A DNA stretch of 20,724 nucleotides, taken from positions 1 to 20,724 of the forward strand of contig CALLYR010000044.1 of the NCBI GenBank assembly GCA_937859005.1. Direction: 5' to 3'. Shown piece by piece: positions 1-6,324 of this stretch. The notes below the pieces were generated by a model, which ran no database searches, was not told the origin of the DNA, and saw only the letters and a program-made list of their open reading frames with translations. The translations under genes were made by a program, and so were the position numbers. The first letter of the stretch is position 1; each line of letters starts with the position of its first letter. This DNA comes from an uncultured Paracoccus sp. (GTDB taxonomy: Bacteria > Pseudomonadota > Alphaproteobacteria > Rhodobacterales > Rhodobacteraceae).

Positions 1-184
1 GCTGATGGACGAGCCCTTCGCCTCGCTGGACGCAGCCACCGCAGGGCGGATGCTGGATCTGACCGCGGCGCTGCTGGAGGCCAGCGGCGCGGGCCTGATC
101 CTTGTCACCCACGATCCAGGCGAGGCCGCGCGGCTGTCCGCGCGGTCCCTGACGCTGTCGGGCAGTCCCGCGGCGCTGGGCTGA
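1..184 (+). CDS. ABC transporter ATP-binding protein, C-terminal fragment
   Basis: This is the tail of a gene that begins before the window; it is read from base 2 in frame to TGA at 182-184. The visible 60 residues open with a Walker B and D-loop (LMDEPFASLD), followed by a switch histidine (LILVTHDPGEA), so it is an ABC-type nucleotide-binding subunit that would energise an inner-membrane importer or exporter. The chain stops only about 25 residues after the switch His, so there is no long C-terminal regulatory domain. Such short subunits are seen in ThiQ-like thiamine and similar importers. The substrate cannot be judged from this piece, and the partner permease and binding protein lie outside the window. 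Confidence 0.85.
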   Translation, partial: LMDEPFASLDAATAGRMLDLTAALLEASGAGLILVTHDPGEAARLSARSLTLSGSPAALG

Positions 185-190
185 GGCCGC

Positions 191-439
191 TTACCAGTGC
201 CATCCGCTCAGCGTGCTGTCGGGGCAGCCGTGAGAGATGAAGGTCCGTCCCCCATTGTGGAACCGTGCCAGCGGCATCCCGCCCTCGAGTCCCACGTCCT
301 GCCGCAGATGTTCGGGCAGTTCGGACAGGCTTGCCCGGACGGCCGCCCGCGCCAGCGCCTCGGCCCAGGCGGCCCGCCAGCCGCGCAGCCGCCATCCCCG
401 CGTGGCCGGCGCCACGCCGCATTCCAGTGTCATCGCCAT
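191..439 (-). CDS. Small DUF1127-like protein
   Basis: This gene encodes 82 residues. The middle segment, about residues 35-53, reads ASLSELPEHLRQDVGLEGG, which resembles the short arginine-rich DUF1127 (YjiS-like) core with its L-x-x-L-P-x-x-L-x-x-D-x-G-L pattern. The preceding stretch is Arg- and Trp-rich (RGWRLRGWRAAW). The start at 437-439 was chosen because AAGGA lies 8 bases upstream on the minus strand; longer in-frame starts back to 529 run into the region in front of the LysR gene and lack this site. In other Rhodobacterales, DUF1127 proteins have been tied to stress responses and RNA turnover. Whether this member does the same is inference. It is divergent from the LysR gene at 541 and converges with the ABC gene at 1-184. 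Confidence 0.55.
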   Translation of the reverse strand: MAMTLECGVAPATRGWRLRGWRAAWAEALARAAVRASLSELPEHLRQDVGLEGGMPLARFHNGGRTFISHGCPDSTLSGWHW

Positions 440-540
440 GTCGCAGTTCCTTCGATCCGGCATTGATGCCTGACTGCAGGATGCTAGCTTCCGGGCCGTG
501 GCGCCAATCATGGCTCGGCATGGGGGCATAAGCTCGGCTG

Positions 541-1431
541 ATGGACAACCTTCCCCCTCTGGCGGCGCTGCGGGTGTTCGATTCGGCCGCGCGCCTGATG
601 TCCTTCACCGCCGCCGCGCGCGATCTGGGGATGACGCAGGCCGGCGTCAGCTATCAGATCCGCTTGCTCGAAGAGCGTCTGGGCGGACCCTTGTTCCTGC
701 GCAAGCCCACGGGGATCGAACTGACCGCGCTGGGCACCCGGCTGGCCCGGCCGACGCACGAGGCATTCGACCTGTTGCGGGCGGCCTATGCGCCCGCGCG
801 GGGAACGGATTCGCTGTCGATTTCCACCCTGCCGACCCTGGCGGGCAACTGGCTGTCGCAGCGGCTGGGGCGGTTTCAGATGGACAATCCGGGGCTGGCG
901 GTGCGGCTGGAAACCTCGGACCGCGTTGTCGATTTCACGCGCGAGGATATCGATGTCGCGATCCGCCTGGGCGACGGCAACTGGCCGGGCCTGACGGCGC
1001 AACGGCTGTTCGGGGTCGAGTTCACGCCGATGCTGTCGCCCGCGCTGATCGAACGCCACGGACCGCTGACCGATCCCGCCCAGATCCTACCGCTGCCCTG
1101 GATCGACCCCGAGGAACCGGGCTGGTCCCTCTGGCTGGCCGAGGCCGGGGTCACGCGCATCTGCGACTGCCCGCCGCGGCCGGGCCTGTGGCTGGGCACC
1201 CAGATCCACGAGGCGCGGGCGGCGATGGCGGGGGACGGGGTGGCGCTGCTGTCCCCGCGCTTCTTCCGGTTCGAACTGGCGACCGGCTCGCTGGTCCAGC
1301 CCTTTCCGATCACCGCGACAAACGGCAAGGCCTATTGGCTGGTCTATCCGCCCGCGCGCCGCAATCGCCCGTCGATCCGCGCCTTTCGCCGCTTCCTGAT
1401 GGCCGAGGCCACCGCGGACGAGGCCGGCTGA
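541..1431 (+). CDS. LysR-family transcriptional regulator (GcvA-like)
   Basis: This gene encodes 296 residues, the normal length for the family. An N-terminal winged helix-turn-helix spans about residues 8-65; FTAAARDLGMTQAGVSYQIR is the recognition region and LLEERLGGPLFLRK the wing. The effector-binding domain (from about residue 90) carries LTDPAQILPLPWID and GDGVALLSPRFF, segments typical of the GcvA/AmpR-like subgroup. LysR proteins usually bind near their own promoter and a divergent target. The divergent neighbour here is the DUF1127-like gene at 191-439, with about 100 bp between the starts. No good ribosome-binding site is visible before this ATG, so the start is supported by the HTH position rather than by an upstream signal. 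The effector and target are unknown. Confidence 0.9.
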   Translation: MDNLPPLAALRVFDSAARLMSFTAAARDLGMTQAGVSYQIRLLEERLGGPLFLRKPTGIELTALGTRLARPTHEAFDLLRAAYAPARGTDSLSISTLPTLAGNWLSQRLGRFQMDNPGLAVRLETSDRVVDFTREDIDVAIRLGDGNWPGLTAQRLFGVEFTPMLSPALIERHGPLTDPAQILPLPWIDPEEPGWSLWLAEAGVTRICDCPPRPGLWLGTQIHEARAAMAGDGVALLSPRFFRFELATGSLVQPFPITATNGKAYWLVYPPARRNRPSIRAFRRFLMAEATADEAG

Positions 1432-1441
1432 CGCTCATGCG

Positions 1442-1472
1442 AAAAGGGCGCCCCCCCGCGGACCGCCCCCTT
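1442..1472 (-). terminator. Possible terminator downstream of bdhA
   Basis: On the minus strand, AAGGG then CG pairs with CGCCCTT and is followed by TT (CGCCCTTTT). The stem carries a two-base bulge and a G-rich loop. It sits between the convergent ends of the LysR gene and bdhA. The arrangement fits a rho-independent terminator for bdhA, but the stem is imperfect and the T run is short. Confidence 0.38.
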
Positions 1473-1492
1473 GCAGAGCCTGAGGTGCAGCG

Positions 1493-2275
1493 TCAGAGCG
1501 CGGTCCAGCCCCCGTCCACGCTGATCGTGGTGCCGGTGATCTGCGCCGCCGCATCGCTGCACAGGAACACCGCCGTGCCGCCCACCTGTTCCACCGTCGC
1601 GAATTCGCCCGAGGGCTGGCGGGCCAGCATGACCTTCCTGATCACGTCCTCGCGGCTCATGCCGTGGGTCTTCATCTGGTCGGGGATCTGCTTTTCCACG
1701 ATGGGAGTCAGCACATAGCCGGGGCAGATCGCGTTGCAGGTGATGGGGTCGGCCGCGGTTTCCAGCGCCGTGACCTTGGACAGCCCGACGATGCCGTGCT
1801 TGGCCGCGACATAGGCCGATTTATAGGGGCTGGCCGTCAGCCCGTGGGCCGAGGCGATGTTGACCACGCGCCCCCAGCCGGCCTTGCGCATCATCGGCAG
1901 CGCGGCGGCGGTGGTGTGGAAGGCCGACGACAGATTGATCGCGATGATCGCGTCCCATTTTTCGGCCGGGAAATCCTCGATGGGCGCGACATGCTGGATG
2001 CCGGCGTTGTTGACCAGGATGTCGCAGCGCCCGGCCTTTTCCACCAGCGCACGGCAATCGGCGGCCTTGGACATGTCGCCCTGGACATAGCGGACCTGGA
2101 CGCCGTGGTCGCGCGCCAGCCTTTCGGCCAGTTCGTGATCCGCGGCATCGTCGGTAAAGCTGTTGATGACCAGATCGGCCCCGGCACCGGCCAGCGCCTC
2201 GGCAATGCCCAGCCCGATGCCGCTGTTCGACCCGGTGACGACCGCCGTCTTGCCCGTCAGAAACCTGTCCGCCAT
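1493..2275 (-). CDS. bdhA: D-3-hydroxybutyrate dehydrogenase (SDR family)
   Basis: This gene encodes 260 residues, full length for bacterial 3-hydroxybutyrate dehydrogenase. The enzyme interconverts (R)-3-hydroxybutyrate and acetoacetate with NAD(H) in the cytoplasm, feeding carbon from polyhydroxybutyrate breakdown into central metabolism. The classical short-chain dehydrogenase features are all present: TGSNSGIG (residues 14-21) for NAD binding, NNAG (89-92), and the catalytic set N114, S142, Y155, K159 (YVAAK). The stretch NNAGIQHVAPIEDFP and the end ITGTTISVDGGWTAL match the BdhA subgroup rather than a generic 3-oxoacyl-ACP reductase. The gene stands alone, converging with the LysR gene and divergent from the membrane protein gene at 2421. 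Confidence 0.92.
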   Translation of the reverse strand: MADRFLTGKTAVVTGSNSGIGLGIAEALAGAGADLVINSFTDDAADHELAERLARDHGVQVRYVQGDMSKAADCRALVEKAGRCDILVNNAGIQHVAPIEDFPAEKWDAIIAINLSSAFHTTAAALPMMRKAGWGRVVNIASAHGLTASPYKSAYVAAKHGIVGLSKVTALETAADPITCNAICPGYVLTPIVEKQIPDQMKTHGMSREDVIRKVMLARQPSGEFATVEQVGGTAVFLCSDAAAQITGTTISVDGGWTAL

Positions 2276-2420
2276 CTCTCGCGCCCCTTTTCCCGTTGCG
2301 CCGCGACCTTAGCGCCGGCAAAGCCGCATCCGCCAGCCCCTTCCTGCGCACGCGCCCGCCCGGAACTGCCCCGCCCCCGGTCCATTCGGTTAGCGGCAAC
2401 ACTGACGAGGGCGGACGATC

Positions 2421-2957
2421 ATGGCACATCACGACGATACGGACGACGGCCTCGGCGCCGCTCTCGTCAAGGGAGCGGTGGCGGGTGTCGCCGCCTCGGC
2501 GGCACTGGACTGGTTCATGTGGAACAACCTCAGCCCCGAAACCCGCCAGCGCACGCGCCGCGTCCGGCCGGACGGGCTGGACCCCGGCCATGTGATCGCG
2601 CGCAAGGCGGCCCGCGCGATGGGCACCGATATTCAGCCGCGCGGCCGGAACAACCAGCACCCTGCCGGGGTCGCCGTCCATTTCGCGATCGGCATGGCGC
2701 CGACGCTGGTCTATACGGCGCTGCGCGACCGGGCGCCGTCGCTGACCATGAGTGGTGGCACGCTCTTCGGGCTGGGGCTGTTCATCATGCAGGACGAAAC
2801 GATGAACACCGTCACCGGCCTGGGTGCGCGCCCCGGCGAATATCCCTGGGCAGGCCCATGCGCGCGGCCTGATCGCGCATCTGGTCTATGGCGCGGTACT
2901 GGACGGCACGATGCGGCGGCTGGCCGGCCCCCCAAAAGGCGCCGCCGTCGCCACTGA
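2421..2957 (+). pseudogene. Frameshifted small membrane protein gene (DUF1440/YagU-like layout)
   Basis: From ATG 2421 the frame encodes an acidic N-terminus, a hydrophobic Ala-rich helix (GAVAGVAASAALDWFMW), a soluble segment, and two more hydrophobic helices near residues 82-100 and 110-125, running to TGA at 2955-2957. After GEYPW (about 2848) it becomes Arg/Pro-rich and loses any membrane-protein character. In the next frame the reading continues smoothly as QAHARGLIAHLVYGAVLDGT, a believable last helix of the same protein. One extra G in the GGG at 2848-2850 would explain this. The second frame has no stop until 3211-3213, so the true C-terminus is unclear; a second indel near the C6A4 tract at 2928-2937 is possible. 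It is either a decayed gene or a sequencing error. The family is uncertain and the function unknown. Confidence 0.6.
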
Positions 2958-3069
2958 CCCGGAGCGCCCTTTCTGCGACAAGGCTTCGCAGGCCGGATGG
3001 CATGCCTCGCGCTGCGGCAAAGTCGCCCTGTCCCCTTGCGCAGGGATTCGCGCTGTGGTTGTAGCAGAC

Positions 3070-3096
3070 AAAAAAACGCCCGCACGAGGCGGGCGT
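3070..3096 (-). terminator. Strong rho-independent terminator, minus strand
   Basis: On the minus strand ACGCCCGC and GCGGGCGT form a perfect 8-bp stem around a 5-base loop and are followed directly by seven T residues (A7 at 3070-3076 on the plus strand). The plus strand has no T run after the hairpin, so it terminates transcription coming from higher coordinates. No annotated minus-strand gene lies just upstream of it, which points to a short unannotated transcript. Confidence 0.8.
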
Positions 3097-3143
3097 CAAG
3101 TCATGAGGCAGGTTTCATACAGGCAAGAAACCTATCGAGCAGT
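3070..3143 (-). ncRNA. Candidate small RNA of about 75 nt
   Basis: Between a promoter-like pair (3150-3178) and the terminator at 3070-3096, the minus strand would give a transcript of about 75 nt. It has one perfect 7-bp hairpin, AGGTTTC with GAAACCT around a 10-base loop (3110-3133), then an unpaired linker (GCCTCATGACTTG), then the terminator hairpin and a U tail. That layout is typical of a bacterial trans-acting sRNA. The stretch is clearly AT-richer than the genes on either side. No known family is recognised, and the 5' end is inferred from the -10 position. It could instead be the 3' end of a short mRNA starting further upstream. Confidence 0.4.
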
Positions 3144-3149
3144 GGGTTC

Positions 3150-3178
3150 GATATACGCTTTTACGTCTTCGAGTCCAA
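3150..3178 (-). promoter_or_regulatory. Promoter-like pair for the minus-strand small RNA candidate
   Basis: On the minus strand TTGGAC (3173-3178) and TATATC (3150-3155) are separated by exactly 17 bases. The -35 is weak (3 of 6 to TTGACA) and the -10 moderate (4 of 6). The support comes mainly from spacing and from the terminator about 75 nt downstream. Confidence 0.33.
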
Positions 3179-3187
3179 GTCCCGAGT

Positions 3188-3216
3188 TTGCCAGTCCATT
3201 TGCGGCTGGTTAGGTT
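3188..3216 (+). promoter_or_regulatory. Weak promoter candidate for the YejA-like gene
   Basis: TTGCCA (3188-3193) and TAGGTT (3211-3216) are 17 bases apart, ending about 45 bases before the ATG at 3263. The -35 is good but the -10 is poor. It is listed because it is the best plus-strand pair I see in the gap. Confidence 0.25.
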
Positions 3217-3262
3217 CTGCGCGGGCGGCGGCGGCGGGCTGCGGCGGAACGGAACGGCAGCC

Positions 3263-5122
3263 ATGAGAATCTCGGGAATCCTTAACGAAATCGCGATCAC
3301 CGGCATGTTCGGCTTGACCTTTGCGCTTTGCGCGGGTGTTGCCGCGATGCCGCGCCCAAGTGCCGCCGAACCTGTCCATGGTCTTGCAATGTATGGGGAA
3401 CCCGCGCTAACTGACGGGTTTCCGCACCTGCCCTATGCCAACCCTGATGCCCCCCGAGGCGGGATGATTCGGCTGGCCGAACCGGGCAGCTTTGATTCGC
3501 TGAAACCCTGGGTGCTGAAGGGCAACCCGGCCTGGGCGGTGGGCGCCCATGTCGCCGAAACCCTGATGATGCGGTCCATCGACGAGCCGTTCGCCCTTTA
3601 CGGCCTGCTGGCCGAAAGCGTGGAAACCGACCCCGACCGGAACTGGGTCGAATTCACCCTGCGCTCTGATGCCCGGTTTTCCGACGGCAGCCCCGTCACG
3701 GTCGAAGACGTGATGTGGTCCCATGAAACGCTGGGGACTGCGGGCCACCCCCGCTATCACGCCGCCTGGGCCAAGGTCGCGCGGATGGAACGGACGGGCG
3801 AGCGCAAGGTCCGCTTCACCTTCAACGTCCGGGACCGCGAACTGCCCATGCTGATGGGGATGCGGCCGATCCTGAAGAAGGCGCAGTGGCAGGGCAAGGA
3901 CTTTGCCGCCTCGGGGCTGGAGCCGCCGATCGGATCGGGCCCCTATGTCATCGAGGCGGTCGATCCGGGACGGTCGATCAGCTTCCGGCGCAATCCCGAT
4001 TACTGGGGCCGCGACCTGCCCATCAACCGCGGGCTGAACAATGCGGATGTGATCCGATACGATTACTTCGGCGACGCCAATGCCATGTTCGAGGCCTTCA
4101 AGGCCGGCGAGATCGATGTCTGGCGGGAACTGAACGGCGCGAAATGGGCGCGGGAATACGATTTCCCCGCAGTGACCCAGGGGCGGGTGGTCAAATCCGA
4201 AATCCCCCACCACCGGCCATCCGGCATCATGGGACTGGTGATGAACGGCCGCAATCCGGTCTTTGCCGACTGGCGCGTTCGGCAGGCGATGATCGAGGCG
4301 TTCAATTTCCGCTTCATCAACACCACCCTGACCGGCGGAACCGATCCCCGGATCACCAGCTATTTCGCGAATTCCGATCTGGCCATGCGCCCCGGACCCG
4401 CGCAGGGGCGGGTGGCGGAACTGCTGGCGCCCTTCGCCGCCGGCCTGCCGCCCGGCGCGATGGAAGGCTATGCCCTGCCCGAAGGCGCGGATACGGCGCT
4501 GGACCGCAAGGCGCTGCGCCGGGCGCTGCAGCTTCTGGCCGATGCGGGCTGGACCGTGCAGGACGGGGTGCTGAAGAACGCGCAAGGCCGGCCCTTCGCC
4601 TTCGAGATCCTGCTCAACCAGTCGGGCAGCGCCATGCGGTCGGGGTCCGAGGTCCAGAAGATCGTGGACATCTATGCCGAATCGCTGAAGAACCTGGGCA
4701 TCGTGCCGCGCGTCACTGTGCTGGACAGCGCCCAATATGTCGAACGCACCAACAACTTCGCCTTCGACATGACCTGGTACGAACGCGGGCTGTCGCTGTC
4801 GCCGGGGAACGAGCAGGCGCTTTACTGGGGTTCGGCCAGCGCGAACCAACCGGGCAGCCGCAACTGGATGGGACTCGAATCGCCTGCGGTGGACGCGATC
4901 ATCGCGGAAATGGTGAACGCCGATTCGGCCGAAGACTTCACCGCTGCGGTGCGGGCGCTCGACCGGGTGCTGACGGCGGGCCGCCATGTCATTCCGGTGT
5001 CCTTTGCCCCGGTCAGCCGGGTGGCCCATGCGGCGAGCCTGCATCATCCGCAGGCCATCCCGCTTTACGGGGACTGGCCGGGGTTCATGCCGGAAACCTG
5101 GTGGGTCGAACCGGCGCAGTGA
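3263..5122 (+). CDS. YejA-like extracellular solute-binding protein, family 5
   Basis: This gene encodes 619 residues. An N-terminal signal (hydrophobic core MFGLTFALCAGVAAM, likely cleavage after PSAA) is followed by HGLAMYGEPALTDGFPHLPY and NPDAPRGG, the opening typical of YejA-type oligopeptide/microcin C binding proteins. The long family-5 fold continues with FTLRSDARFSDGSPVTVEDV, a GSGPYVIE segment near residue 224, and ends in WPGFMPETWWVEPAQ. It would sit in the periplasm and deliver peptides or peptide-like compounds to a YejBEF-type ABC permease. No permease or ATPase follows, so it is an orphan here. An upstream in-frame TTG (3188) was rejected because its leader is Gly/Arg-rich and the signal peptide fits ATG 3263. 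ATG 3305 is a possible shorter start. Confidence 0.9.
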   Translation: MRISGILNEIAITGMFGLTFALCAGVAAMPRPSAAEPVHGLAMYGEPALTDGFPHLPYANPDAPRGGMIRLAEPGSFDSLKPWVLKGNPAWAVGAHVAETLMMRSIDEPFALYGLLAESVETDPDRNWVEFTLRSDARFSDGSPVTVEDVMWSHETLGTAGHPRYHAAWAKVARMERTGERKVRFTFNVRDRELPMLMGMRPILKKAQWQGKDFAASGLEPPIGSGPYVIEAVDPGRSISFRRNPDYWGRDLPINRGLNNADVIRYDYFGDANAMFEAFKAGEIDVWRELNGAKWAREYDFPAVTQGRVVKSEIPHHRPSGIMGLVMNGRNPVFADWRVRQAMIEAFNFRFINTTLTGGTDPRITSYFANSDLAMRPGPAQGRVAELLAPFAAGLPPGAMEGYALPEGADTALDRKALRRALQLLADAGWTVQDGVLKNAQGRPFAFEILLNQSGSAMRSGSEVQKIVDIYAESLKNLGIVPRVTVLDSAQYVERTNNFAFDMTWYERGLSLSPGNEQALYWGSASANQPGSRNWMGLESPAVDAIIAEMVNADSAEDFTAAVRALDRVLTAGRHVIPVSFAPVSRVAHAASLHHPQAIPLYGDWPGFMPETWWVEPAQ

Positions 5123-5128
5123 CTTTGC

Positions 5129-5152
5129 GGGGCGCGCGGGACCCCGCGCCCC
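5129..5152 (+). terminator. Possible hairpin terminator after the YejA-like gene
   Basis: GGGGCGCG and CGCGCCCC form a perfect 8-bp stem with an 8-base loop, starting 7 bases after the stop codon. No T run follows, so it may be only an RNA-stabilising or weak terminating hairpin. Confidence 0.35.
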
Positions 5153-5212
5153 CGATTCAGGTTTCGGCTGCAGATGCGGCCCCGCGCCGCCCCCCTTGAG
5201 CGGAGAAATGGC

Positions 5213-5569
5213 ATGAAGTGGTCGCATGTGCAGGAAAACTGGTCGGCCTTCTATGAGGCGATCATCGAAAGATGGAACGGCACCGACGAGGCGGAGCTGG
5301 ACGAGATCGACGGCGACCAGCGCGCCTTCATCGCCTATGTGGCCGAACTGACCGGTCAGGATCCCGAAGAGGCGCGCGAGGAAATCCGCGAATGGCTGGC
5401 GGGCGAGATTCCGTCCGATGTCGTGATGGACCCCACCCACGACAACCATTCGATCAAGCTGTCGGCCAAATATGTGGGCGAGGGCGAGGATGAATACGCC
5501 GACGACGCCCGCTTTGGCGATGACGACGACTATCCCGACGACGGCGACACCAGCCAGGAACACCGCTGA
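5213..5569 (+). CDS. CsbD-like stress protein with acidic tail
   Basis: This gene encodes 118 residues. Residues 1-62 follow the CsbD/YjbJ pattern: an N-terminal W-x-x-V-x-x-N-W-x-x-F motif (KWSHVQENWSAF), an ERWNG turn, E-L-D-E-I-D-G-D near 28-35, and a final amphipathic helix (PEEAREEIREWL). CsbD-type proteins are small helical cytoplasmic proteins induced in general stress; their biochemical role is not known. From about residue 90 the chain turns strongly acidic and low in complexity (GEGEDEYADDARFGDDDDYP), which is not part of the usual domain. ATG 5213 was chosen over an upstream in-frame ATG at 5174 because GGAG lies 7 bases before it and the domain begins at once. Confidence 0.7.
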   Translation: MKWSHVQENWSAFYEAIIERWNGTDEAELDEIDGDQRAFIAYVAELTGQDPEEAREEIREWLAGEIPSDVVMDPTHDNHSIKLSAKYVGEGEDEYADDARFGDDDDYPDDGDTSQEHR

Positions 5570-5590
5570 CCGCCGGGGCAGTGCCCGGCC

Positions 5591-5929
5591 TCAGACCGGG
5601 CGGATCAGCTTGCGTTCCAGCACCCGCAACACCGTTGCCAGCTCATGCCCGCGGCGCAGGATTTGTCCGTCCGGCCCGATCACCGCATACATCCCCTGGG
5701 CATGGCGCAGGCGCGGGCGTTTTTCGATGCGATAGAGCGGATGTTCCGCAGCCCGGCGAAAGACGGAAAACACCGCCACGTCACGCAGGAAGGACAGCGC
5801 ATAGTCCCGCCATTCCCCTGCCGCGACCATGCGCCCGTAAAGCGACAGGATCACTCCCAGTTCGCGCCTGTCGAAGGATACGACATCATGGGCCTGCGGT
5901 GCCGGAACGGGGACGAAGGGCGGAATCAT
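5591..5929 (-). CDS. DUF2794 family protein
   Basis: This gene encodes 112 residues that match the alphaproteobacterial DUF2794 family. The chain carries SFDRRELGVILSLYGRMVAA, then GEWRDYALSFLRDVAVFSVF, RIEKRPRLR, and a C-terminal ILRRGHELATVLRVLERK. The first 17 residues are Pro/Val-rich and probably disordered. There is no signal peptide or membrane helix, so it is likely cytoplasmic. The family's function is not established. The gene converges with the CsbD-like gene (22 bp apart) and lies downstream of the I78 lipoprotein pair, separated from it by a strong terminator, so it should have its own promoter in 5930-5997. Confidence 0.85.
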   Translation of the reverse strand: MIPPFVPVPAPQAHDVVSFDRRELGVILSLYGRMVAAGEWRDYALSFLRDVAVFSVFRRAAEHPLYRIEKRPRLRHAQGMYAVIGPDGQILRRGHELATVLRVLERKLIRPV

Positions 5930-5997
5930 GACAGGCGAAGGGCGACCTTGGACGATGGGGGCAGGCGCGGGCGGACGCGCCGCCCGGACCGGATGGC

Positions 5998-6034
5998 AAA
6001 AGCCGCCGCGGCCGCACGTGCGGACCGCGGCGGC
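5998..6034 (-). terminator. Strong terminator of the I78 lipoprotein operon
   Basis: GCCGCCGCGG (6002-6011) pairs perfectly with CCGCGGCGGC (6025-6034), and the 12-base palindrome CCGCACGTGCGG fills the apex, giving a hairpin of about 15 bp with a single bulged base. On the minus strand it is followed by TTTT (5998-6001). It starts 7 bases past the stop of the second lipoprotein gene. Confidence 0.78.
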
Positions 6035-6040
6035 CCCGGG

Positions 6041-6313
6041 TCAATAGCAGGCCACCTTGGCGATGCGGCCGTCGGTCCCGATTTCGATGTTCAGCCGGTC
6101 CACCCGGTAATCCATCGTCACCGGCTGGCCCGGTTCGATGACGCGGCTGCCGGCGGGCAGCATCATGGACTTCAGCACCGCGCCGGGCTGGCCCACCAGC
6201 CCCTGATAGCTGGACGCCTTGCAGGCATCGGTGTCGGGCTCGGGCAGCGGCGCGGCGGGTTCCACGCAGGCGGCCAGCGCCAGCAGCGGCAAGGCGATCA
6301 GGATTCTTTTCAC
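6041..6313 (-). CDS. I78 peptidase-inhibitor family lipoprotein, second copy
   Basis: This gene encodes 90 residues and starts with GTG at 6311-6313. GAGGAG lies 7 bases upstream and overlaps the stop codon of the preceding gene, so translation is probably coupled. The N-terminus is a lipoprotein signal (MKRILIALPLLALAAC, lipidated Cys16). The mature part holds the I78 inhibitor core: DACKASSYQGLVGQPGAVL, then a strand-rich section ending RLNIEIGTDGRIAKVACY. I78 proteins fold like the small potato-inhibitor-I type and are predicted serine protease inhibitors; in Gram-negatives they sit lipid-anchored in the periplasm. C31 and C89 could form a disulfide. The two tandem copies share the layout but differ in sequence. 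Confidence 0.83.
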   Translation of the reverse strand: MKRILIALPLLALAACVEPAAPLPEPDTDACKASSYQGLVGQPGAVLKSMMLPAGSRVIEPGQPVTMDYRVDRLNIEIGTDGRIAKVACY

Positions 6314-6324
6314 GGGGATTCTCC

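Larger units (their letters stand above)
2958..3262. other. Intergenic gap with sRNA candidate
   Basis: These 305 bases lack a convincing protein gene. The first 110 (2958-3069) show no signals. The centre (3070-3180) is AT-richer and carries the minus-strand terminator, hairpin and promoter-like pair. The last 60 (3200-3262) are a Gly-codon-like GGC/GCG run leading to the ribosome site of the YejA-like gene. Confidence 0.55.

Noticed and set aside
3140..3160. tRNA-like T-arm (GGGTTCGATAT)
   Set aside because: The arms beside the GTTCGA loop do not pair and no acceptor or anticodon stem is found nearby.
2824..3213. Separate plus-strand gene of 129 codons
   Set aside because: Its early part looks like the displaced C-terminus of the gene at 2421, and the rest crosses the minus-strand terminator; it is not an independent gene.
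3161..3379. Minus-strand frame ending MDWQTRDLDSKT as a leader peptide gene before the terminator
   Set aside because: No ribosome-binding site precedes the internal ATG, and the longer frame runs opposite the YejA-like signal sequence; it is kept only as an alternative source of the terminated transcript.
3407..5563. Minus-strand open frame of 718 codons opposite the YejA-like gene
   Set aside because: It is rich in Arg, Gly, His and Asp with no domain pattern and lies codon-against-codon opposite a clear signal-peptide protein; it is a by-product of high GC.
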